Source of the DNA: Microbacterium jejuense
GTDB lineage: Bacteria > Actinomycetota > Actinomycetes > Actinomycetales > Microbacteriaceae
Assembly: GCF_019511665.1 (NCBI RefSeq)
Contig: NZ_JAEUAW010000016.1
Span: forward strand, 1 to 64,000
Length of the DNA: 64,000 bases
Reading direction: 5' to 3'
In this document: one piece after another, positions 53,600-60,800 of the stretch
How the letters are laid out: every line of letters begins with the position of its first letter
Position numbering within the stretch: position 1 is the stretch's first letter
The notes under the pieces: generated by a model
What the model was told of the DNA's origin: nothing
The model's input: the letters and a program-made list of their open reading frames with translations, nothing else
Database searches by the model: none
Made by a program: the position numbers and the translations under genes

Positions 53600-54607
53600 C
53601 TACAGGGCGACGTGGAACTTCGGGCCGGGCCCGGCCCCGGGCGGACGCGAGCCGGCGAGGATCGCGGGCAGCTCGTCGAGTGCCACGGTCGCGGCGACGA
53701 GCGGACGCGGGTCGACGATGCCCGCGGCGTACGCGTCGATGGTTCCCGCGAGGCCCGGCGAGGCGCTCAGCACGCCGACGGCCGTGACGTCCTTGAGGGC
53801 GAGGTCGCGCGTGTCGATGACACTGGGCGTGCCCGCCAGTCCGATGTACACGACGCGTCCGCCCGGTTCGACGAGCTCCAGGGCGCGTGCGGGCAGAGTG
53901 GGCGAATTGGATGCCTCGATCACCGCGTCCCAGGGCAGCCCGGGCAGGTCGGCCTCGGTCCAGACCTCGTCGAAGCCCAGCGAGCGCGCGAATCCCGCCG
54001 ACGCCGCGTCGCGGGCCAGCAGGTGCACCTCGGCGCCCGCGGCGCGGGCGAACAGCGCGCACAGCAGGCCGATCGTGCCCGGCCCGAGCACGAGGCACCG
54101 GTCGCCGGGGCGCAGCGCCGCGCCCTCCACGGCGCGGAACGCGTTTCCGCCCGGCTCGACGAGCGCCCCCATGGCGTCGTCGACCACGTCCGGCAGCCGG
54201 TGCAGCGAGCGCACCGGCGTCGCGACCCGCTCCGCGAGCGCACCGGCCTTGCCTCCGCGGATGCCGAGCTCGAGCCGGCGATCGCACACGTGCTGCCGGC
54301 CGTGCTCGCAGCGGCGGCATGCGCCGCAGCCGAGCATCGTGTCGCCGGTGACGCGGCGTCCGATCCACGACGGGTCCACGCCGGGGCCGACGGCTGCCAC
54401 CGCACCCATCCACTCGTGACCGATGCGCATCGGATACGCGGCGTGTCCCGAGTGCAGGTATGCCATGTCGCCCGTGAAGAACTCGACATCGGTGCCGCAG
54501 ATGCCCGCGCGCCGCACGTCGACGACGACCTCACCGGGCGCGGCGACGGGCTCGGCCACGTCGTGCACCTCGGCGTGGCCGGGTGCCGTGATGACGAGCG
54601 CCTTCAT
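53600..54607 (-). CDS. Zinc-dependent medium-chain dehydrogenase
   Basis: The 335-residue protein is an MDR-family alcohol/polyol dehydrogenase. Catalytic zinc ligands are in GICGTDVE and GHEWMG. Structural-zinc cysteines are in CGACRRCEHGRQHVC. The cofactor site VLGPGTIGLLCA is of the GxGxxG type. It is translated 30 bp after the IlvD/Edd gene, so the two probably form a sugar-oxidation operon: dehydrogenation to an aldonate or its lactone, then dehydration. The start ATG at 54607 is clear. Exact sugar unknown. Confidence 0.9.
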   Translation of the reverse strand: MKALVITAPGHAEVHDVAEPVAAPGEVVVDVRRAGICGTDVEFFTGDMAYLHSGHAAYPMRIGHEWMGAVAAVGPGVDPSWIGRRVTGDTMLGCGACRRCEHGRQHVCDRRLELGIRGGKAGALAERVATPVRSLHRLPDVVDDAMGALVEPGGNAFRAVEGAALRPGDRCLVLGPGTIGLLCALFARAAGAEVHLLARDAASAGFARSLGFDEVWTEADLPGLPWDAVIEASNSPTLPARALELVEPGGRVVYIGLAGTPSVIDTRDLALKDVTAVGVLSASPGLAGTIDAYAAGIVDPRPLVAATVALDELPAILAGSRPPGAGPGPKFHVAL

Positions 54608-54637
54608 CGCCGGGCTCGCGGGGGCAGCAGCTGCAGC

Positions 54638-56350
54638 TCAGTGGGATTCACGGCGGACCTCGGATCCGGATGCGCCGACGAGGAAGTCGAGGTCGGCGCC
54701 GCGGTCGGCCTGCAGCACATGGTCGACGTACAGCCGCTCCCACCCGCGACGCGGGTTCGCGTACCCGTCGACGGTGGCCTGGTTTGGGGCGCGTCGGGCG
54801 AGCTCGTCGGCGGGAACGTCGAGGTCCAGCCGGCGGGCGCGCACATCGAGGCTGATCCAGTCGCCCGTCTGCACGAGGGCGAGCGGTCCGCCCGCCGCGG
54901 CCTCGGGGGTCACGTGGAGCACGACCGTGCCGTAGGCGGTGCCCGACATGCGTCCGTCGCAGATGCGGACCATGTCGCGCACGCCCCTCTCCAGCAGCTT
55001 GGTCGGCAACGGCATGTTCGACACCTCCGGCATGCCCGGATACCCCTTCGGTCCGCACCCGCGCAGCACCATCACCGAGTCCTCGTCGATGTCGAGGTCG
55101 GGGTCGTCGATGCGCGCGTGGAAGTCCTCGATCGAGTCGAACACCACCGCCCGCCCCCGATGCTTCAGCAGATGCGGCGATGCCGCCGCGGGCTTGATGA
55201 GCGCCCCGCCGGGGGCGAGCGACCCGCGCAGCACCGAGATCCCCGCGTGCGACTGCAGCGGGGATTCGCGCGGCGTGATGACGTCGGCATCCCAGATCTT
55301 CGCGTCCTCGAGGTACTCGACCAGCGGACGCCCGGTGATGGTCAGCGCCTCCGAGTCGAGCAGGTCGCGCACCTCGCGCAGCACCGCGAGGAACCCGCCT
55401 GCCCGGTAGAGGTCGTCCATGAGATACCTGCCCGCCGGCTGCAGGTTCACCAGCAGCGGCACCTCCGCACCGATCCGGTCGAAGTCGTCGACAGTCAGGT
55501 CGATGCGCAGGCGCCCGGCGATCGCCAGCAGGTGCACCACCGCGTTCGTCGACCCGCCGATCGCCGCCAGCGCCACGATCGCGTTGTGGAAGCTGCCCTT
55601 CGTGAGGAACGACGACGGACGCCGATCCTCCGCGACCAGCTGCACCGCGAACCGACCCGTGTCATGCGCGGCCTCCAGCAGCCGCGCATCCGCGGCCGGC
55701 GTCCCGGCGAGCCCCGGGATCACCGTGCCGAGCGCTTCGGCGACCAGCGCCATCGTCGAGGCCGTGCCCATCGTGTTGCAGTGGCCCTTCGAGCGGATCA
55801 TCGACGACTCGCTCTTGAGGAACATCGCCTCTGACAGCGTGCCGGCCCGCACCTCTTCGCTCAGGCGCCAGACGTCGGTGCCGCATCCCAGCGCCTCTCC
55901 CCGGAAGTGGCCGGTGAGCATCGGCCCGCCCGGCACCACCACCGCCGGAAGATCGACGGATGCCGCCGCCATCAGCAGCGACGGGATCGTCTTGTCGCAC
56001 CCGCCCAGCAGCACCACCCCGTCGATCGGGTTGGCACGCAGCATCTCCTCCGTGGCCATCGCCGCCATGTTGCGCCACAGCATCGCCGTCGGCCGGACGT
56101 TCGTCTCACCCAGCGACACCACCGGCAGCTCCAGCGGGATCCCGCCCGCCTCGTACACGCCGTTCTTCACCGACTGCGCCACCTCCGACAGGTGCGCATT
56201 GCACGGCGTGAGATCTGACGCCGTGTTCGCGATCGCGATCTGCGGACGCCCCGTGAACGCACTGTCAGGCACACCCCGCCGCATCCACGCGCGATGGATG
56301 TACGCGTTGCGGTCATCCCCCGCATACCAGTGCGCACTGCGAAGCGTCAT
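54638..56350 (-). CDS. IlvD/Edd-family sugar-acid dehydratase (arabonate/xylonate type)
   Basis: The 570-residue protein is an iron-sulfur dehydratase. Cysteines C50 (DLTPCNAHL), C118 (LGGCDKT) and C191 (KGHCNTMGTAS) match the [2Fe-2S] ligands of the pentonate-dehydratase branch. Length and the N-terminal YAGDDRNAYIHRAWMRRG segment fit aldonate dehydratases better than branched-chain IlvD. The start ATG at 56350 follows GAGAGGT. It is upstream of the MDR dehydrogenase gene. Expected product is a 2-keto-3-deoxy sugar acid. Substrate between arabonate, xylonate and galactonate is open. Confidence 0.88.
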   Translation of the reverse strand: MTLRSAHWYAGDDRNAYIHRAWMRRGVPDSAFTGRPQIAIANTASDLTPCNAHLSEVAQSVKNGVYEAGGIPLELPVVSLGETNVRPTAMLWRNMAAMATEEMLRANPIDGVVLLGGCDKTIPSLLMAAASVDLPAVVVPGGPMLTGHFRGEALGCGTDVWRLSEEVRAGTLSEAMFLKSESSMIRSKGHCNTMGTASTMALVAEALGTVIPGLAGTPAADARLLEAAHDTGRFAVQLVAEDRRPSSFLTKGSFHNAIVALAAIGGSTNAVVHLLAIAGRLRIDLTVDDFDRIGAEVPLLVNLQPAGRYLMDDLYRAGGFLAVLREVRDLLDSEALTITGRPLVEYLEDAKIWDADVITPRESPLQSHAGISVLRGSLAPGGALIKPAAASPHLLKHRGRAVVFDSIEDFHARIDDPDLDIDEDSVMVLRGCGPKGYPGMPEVSNMPLPTKLLERGVRDMVRICDGRMSGTAYGTVVLHVTPEAAAGGPLALVQTGDWISLDVRARRLDLDVPADELARRAPNQATVDGYANPRRGWERLYVDHVLQADRGADLDFLVGASGSEVRRESH

Positions 56351-56479
56351 CGTCGACCTCTCGTCCCGGCCACGCGCAGCCGCACGGCCCTTCCGCCATC
56401 CTCCCCGATCCTCCGCCCGGCGCGCCCGAGGCACGGCCCTGTGAGAAATGGCCTGCCCACCGCGCCGGCCGCGGCCGCT

Positions 56480-56605
56480 GGCATCCCTCACCCTTCAACA
56501 GGTCAACCACGCTTCCACAGGACCGATTCAGCCCGTTCCTCCTGCGCAACGCCGGTGACCTGTCGGACAAGCCACACCGGGCGCCACCCGAGACGAGTGA
56601 ATGCC
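56480..56605. repeat. Palindromic intergenic repeat, copy 2 (decayed)
   Basis: Starts with GGCATCCCTCACCC, contains CAACAGGTCAACCACGC and the opposing arm GCCGGTGACCTGTCG, and ends in ATGCC. It is nearly identical to copy 3 but lacks one T in the right arm and carries point changes, so the stem is less perfect. Confidence 0.8.
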
Positions 56606-56639
56606 GCGACCCGGCCGGCTCCGCCGGCCGCGCCCCCCC

Positions 56640-56769
56640 GGCATCCCTCACCCCTTTCAACAGGTCAACCACGCCTCCACAGGACCGATCCACCCCGTTC
56701 CTCCTGCGCAACGCCGGTTGACCTGTCGAACAAGCCACACCGGCCGCCGACCCGAGACGAAGGGATGCC
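56640..56769. repeat. Palindromic intergenic repeat, copy 3
   Basis: Starts with GGCATCCCTCACCCC and ends with GGGATGCC. Arms CAACAGGTCAACC and GGTTGACCTGTCG pair with one mismatch. The loop keeps CACAGGACCGAT and CCGTTCCTCCTGCGCAA, also found in copy 2. It ends 11 bp before the stop of the aldo/keto-reductase gene and probably acts as its terminator. Confidence 0.82.
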
Positions 56770-56780
56770 GCGACCCGGCC

Positions 56781-57716
56781 TCAGGGAACGCGATACCCCG
56801 CGGCGCGGAAGAGCTCGTACCACTCCGCGCGCGTGAGGACCACGTCCGAGCCCTGCGCGGCCCCGCGCACGCGCTCCGGCGTCGTCGTGCCGAGCACGAC
56901 CTGCATCGCGGCGGGGTGGCGCGTGATCCACGCCACGGCGATCGCGATCGGGGGCACGTCGTACGCCGCGGCGAGGCGGTCGACCACGGCGTTCAGCTCG
57001 GGATAGTCGGGCGAGTCCAGGAACACGCCGGTGAAGAAGCCGGCCTGGAACGGCGACCACGCCTGGATGGCGATGTCGTGCAGCCGGCAGTAGTCCACGA
57101 TGCCGCCGCCGTCGAGGGTCAGCGACTGGTCCTCGCCCTGCATGTTCGCCGCGACGCCCTGCGCGATGGCCGGGGCGTGCGTGATCGACAGCTGGATCTG
57201 GTTGGCGACGAGGGGCTGGCGCACCGACTTCTTGAGCAGGTCGATCTGGCGCGGCGTGTGGTTCGAGACGCCGAAGGCGCGCACCTTGCCCGCGGCTTCG
57301 AGGTCGTCGAAGGCCCGCGCGACCTCGTCGGGCTCGACGAGCGCGTCTGGACGATGCAGCAGCAGGATGTCGATGTAGTCGGTCTCGAGAGCACGCAGCG
57401 ACCCCTCGACGGACTCGACCAGGTGCTCGTACGAGAAGTCGAAGTACGGGCCCTCTCGCACGATGCCCGCCTTGGTCTGGATGGTGAGCTGCTCGCGGTC
57501 AGACGGGCTGAGCCGCATGGCCTCGGCGAACCGTCGCTCGCACCCGTGCAGGTCCCTGCCGTAGACGTCGGCGTGGTCGACGAAGTCGATCCCGGCGTCG
57601 CGGGCCGTGTTCACCAGCGTGCGCACCGCGTCGTCGTCGAGGTCCTGGATCCGCATCAGTCCGAGCACCACCTCGGGTGCGGGGCGGTCGATGCCGGTGA
57701 GGCCGATGGTCTTCAT
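56781..57716 (-). CDS. Aldo/keto reductase
   Basis: The 311-residue NAD(P)H-dependent reductase has a TIM barrel with catalytic tetrad residues D47 and Y52 (VDHADVYG), K82 (IQTKAG) and H121 (LLLHRPD). It resembles the YdhF-type subgroup. A possible -10 box TAGACT (minus strand, 57767-57762) precedes a leader of about 40 nt. It is a single-gene unit between a repeat element and the hairpin after the GH59 gene. It may reduce a sugar aldehyde or ketone in the same pathway as the dehydratase (inference). Confidence 0.92.
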   Translation of the reverse strand: MKTIGLTGIDRPAPEVVLGLMRIQDLDDDAVRTLVNTARDAGIDFVDHADVYGRDLHGCERRFAEAMRLSPSDREQLTIQTKAGIVREGPYFDFSYEHLVESVEGSLRALETDYIDILLLHRPDALVEPDEVARAFDDLEAAGKVRAFGVSNHTPRQIDLLKKSVRQPLVANQIQLSITHAPAIAQGVAANMQGEDQSLTLDGGGIVDYCRLHDIAIQAWSPFQAGFFTGVFLDSPDYPELNAVVDRLAAAYDVPPIAIAVAWITRHPAAMQVVLGTTTPERVRGAAQGSDVVLTRAEWYELFRAAGYRVP

Positions 57717-57793
57717 GCTGTCTGCTTTCGTTCGACGGCCGCGACGTCACGGCCGGTGGGGAGTCTATGCCCGGCCGCCCATCCCACGAGGTC

Positions 57794-57829
57794 AGCGGAC
57801 GGGGACCGTCGGGTCGGCCCCCGTCCGCT
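57794..57829 (-). terminator. Hairpin after the GH59 gene
   Basis: Perfect 11-bp arms AGCGGACGGGG (57794-57804) and CCCCGTCCGCT (57819-57829) with a 14-nt loop begin 14 bp past the GH59 stop. Confidence 0.75.
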
Positions 57830-57842
57830 CGCTGGAGCGCGG

Positions 57843-60800
57843 CTACTTCGAGACGGTCACCTTCAGCGGCGCGCTCACGGTGGTGCCCGCGGCGTTCGTG
57901 AACTCGACCGTGTAGGTGTACGAGCCCTTCGTCTTGCCCGACACCGGGAGCGTCGCGCGCTGGGCCGCGGGCGTGGCCGCGGTGAGCGTGCCCGACCCGA
58001 CCTCGGACCCGTTCTCGAAGAACCGGTACGACGTGGCGTTCGTGCCCCACCACAGGTCGGCGGTGACGGTGTACGTGCCGTCGCCGTCCTTATTCGGGGC
58101 CGAGAGCACCGGCTTGCCGGGCGACGCGTCGGTGACCTTGACGGTGAGCGGCTGCGTGGCGGTCGTGCCCTTCGAGTTCACCAGTTCGCCCGTGAAGACG
58201 TAGGTGCCGTTCGTCAGGCCGTCGATGTCGACGACCGCGTGCTGCGCACCCGGGCTCATCATCGTCAGCGGCACCTTGGCGACGAGCTCACCGTCGCGGT
58301 AGAGCTTGAACAGCTGACCGTTCTGGCCCCACCACAGGTCCATCGACACCTGGAACGTGCCGTCCTTGAGGCCGGTGTCCCATCCGTCGTTCGACGACAG
58401 CACGGCCTTGCCGGGCGCCGTCCGCGCGCCGTCGTCCGAGACGACCTCCGGGAGGGTGATGGATGCCGTCACGCCCGACCGGTCTCCTTCACCGAGCACG
58501 TTCACGCCGGCGACCTCGTAGGCGTGGGTGCTGCCGAGCTCCAGTCCGGTGATGGTGCACGTCGTCTTGCTCGTCTCGCACACCGGCTCGGTGCCGCCCG
58601 CCTCGTACACGCGGTACCCGGTGAATCCGGGGCCGGCCGGGGACGAGGCATCCCACGACACGGTGATGGAGGTGTCGCCGGCGGCGACGGCGGACGCGTT
58701 CTGCGGCGCCGCAGCCTTGGTGGTGTCGGCGACGGCGAGCCACGAGATCACCGGCTTCTCGCTGCCGGCGCCCTCGTTCGTGACGACGTAGTCGACCGTC
58801 GCGGGCGCCGTCAGGGTGAAGGTGAGGGCCGCGGCGAGCGGGGTGCTCGACCCTGACAGCGGGACCGTGCCCTTGGCGAGCTCCGTGCCCGCGACCGAGA
58901 CCGTCTGGTACATGGCGCGGTTGATGTTCCACCACTCGGTGAAGCCGCCGGTCAGCGTGTAGGTGCCGGCGTCCAGCGGCAGGCGGTAGATCAGCTTCGT
59001 CGTGTCCTGGTACAGACCCGTCGAGTACTTGTCGTTGATGTCGGTCGTGCCCTTGGTCTTCATGCCGTCAGCGACATATCCCCATTGGTCGGCCGACGTC
59101 GACACCTGATCGACCTTGTCGTTGCGCAGCGGCACCGACCCGGCGACCGCCGCGTACTGCGGGGACGCGACACCGTTCGTGCCCGAGTCGATGTAGTACA
59201 CGAGCGCCGGCGGCACGATCTCGTACCGGGCGACGACGGCCTGGTCCGTCGCGGTCAGGCGCCCCGTCACCGTGAGTGCCGCGTACTCGGTGCGCGGCTG
59301 CCCGGCGGAGGCGGCATCCCATTCCACGTCCTTCTCGGCGCCGGCGACCACCACCGTGTCGGGCAGCTCCTCGGCCACGCCGAGAGCACCCTGCACGCCG
59401 AGGTCGCGCGGCAGGCTCTGCACGTAGACGAGCGCGAGGCGCGCGTTGTAGCCGCTCGTGCCGTTGGTGCCGAACTCCAGGTCGACGACGGCGTCCTGAT
59501 CGAGCGTCAGCGTCTGCGCCACGGGCGTGTAGGCGCCGTTCGAGGTCGCGGTCTTCGTGGTCGATGCACCGGCAGCCGTCACCTTCGAGTACACGTTGGT
59601 CGTGAGGCCCGCTCGCGGCGCCTGGACGCCGACGAGGTTGTACGAGCCGGCGGGCAGCGTCAGGTGGTACGTGATCGGCTTGTTGTAGTCCGCACCGACG
59701 TATGACGAGCCCCAGTCCGCCGGCGATCCGGCCGCCAGTGTGGTCGCCGCCGTGGAGTAGCCCCACGTCGCGCCCGGCGCCGCGCCGTCCCACTTCTGGT
59801 CGGCGCTGTCGTTGCGCAGGTCAGGGAAGGCCTCCCGCACGGCCGCGTACGCCGATCCGTCCGCCGCGCCCGACGAGCCGGAGTCGACGAAGTACTCCAG
59901 GTCGGCGGGCACCACGAGCACCGTCGCGCTGAACCGCTGGTACAGGCCCGACGACAGCTTCTCGGTCGAGCGGCCGGTCGCGGCGAACGTGCCGAGCTCG
60001 GCGGCGGTCTTCGCGGCGTCGACCGAGCCTGCCGCCCACGTCACCTTCTCGTCGGCGCCGAGCAGCTCGAGGTGCGACGGCAGCGCGCGATCCGCGGACG
60101 TGATGGCCACGACTCCGAGGTCGACGACGTCCGGGCTCACGTCCTTCGGGGTGAGCCGGTCGGCGGCGGCGCCCAGGCGCGCGGCGATCGCCGTCGCACC
60201 CTCTGCGTCGAGACCGTACGAGACCGGATCGGATGCTGCGGCCTGCGCGTCCGCCTTCACGGCGGCGAACACCGCCCACGTGTCGGCGCTGTACTCGCTC
60301 TCGTCCAGGTCGTCGACCGCGTCGACCGCGGCGGCGAGCGCCGTGGTGTCGGCCTTCGACGAGTCGGCGTTCGCGGTGACCACGCCGACCGCGTCGACGT
60401 TGATCGAGCTGTCGTTCGCGGTCGTGATGACGACCGTGTGCGGAGCGTTCGAGAGGCCGCGCAGCTGGAACGCGGTGCGCTCGCTGCCTGCGCTGTACGT
60501 CGGGGCGCCGAGCACGACGGGAACGCCGTCGACCACGACGTCGAGCGTCGGCGCGCCCGAGTTGGTGCCGATGATGTCGAGTCCGGTGCCGGTGAACGCG
60601 TACGTCATGGCGGCGCCCTTGGCCGTGCTCTTCGAGGCCGTGCGCTGCCACTCGAACATGCCCTGACCGTTGACGTGACTCCAGTTCGCGTCGAACTGCA
60701 GCACGGGGACGGACGAGTCCTCCCAGCTGGTCTGGTGCATGCCGTCGATGATCGACGCGTAGTACGGCGTGTAGCCGGGCACCGTCTGCACCTTGAGGTT

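Larger units (their letters stand above)
56351..56780. other. 430-bp gene-free interval
   Basis: The gap between the dehydratase and aldo/keto-reductase genes holds the upstream region of the dehydratase (56351-56479, no clear promoter recognised) and two adjacent copies of the palindromic repeat. Open frames across it are not supported as genes. Confidence 0.7.

Noticed and set aside
56313..56738. 141-codon minus-strand frame over the repeat copies
   Set aside because: It is built from the two near-identical repeat elements and lacks a ribosome site and any recognisable domain.
53426..56769. CRISPR array
   Set aside because: The repeats are three long palindromes about 3 kb apart or adjacent, without short unique spacers or cas genes.
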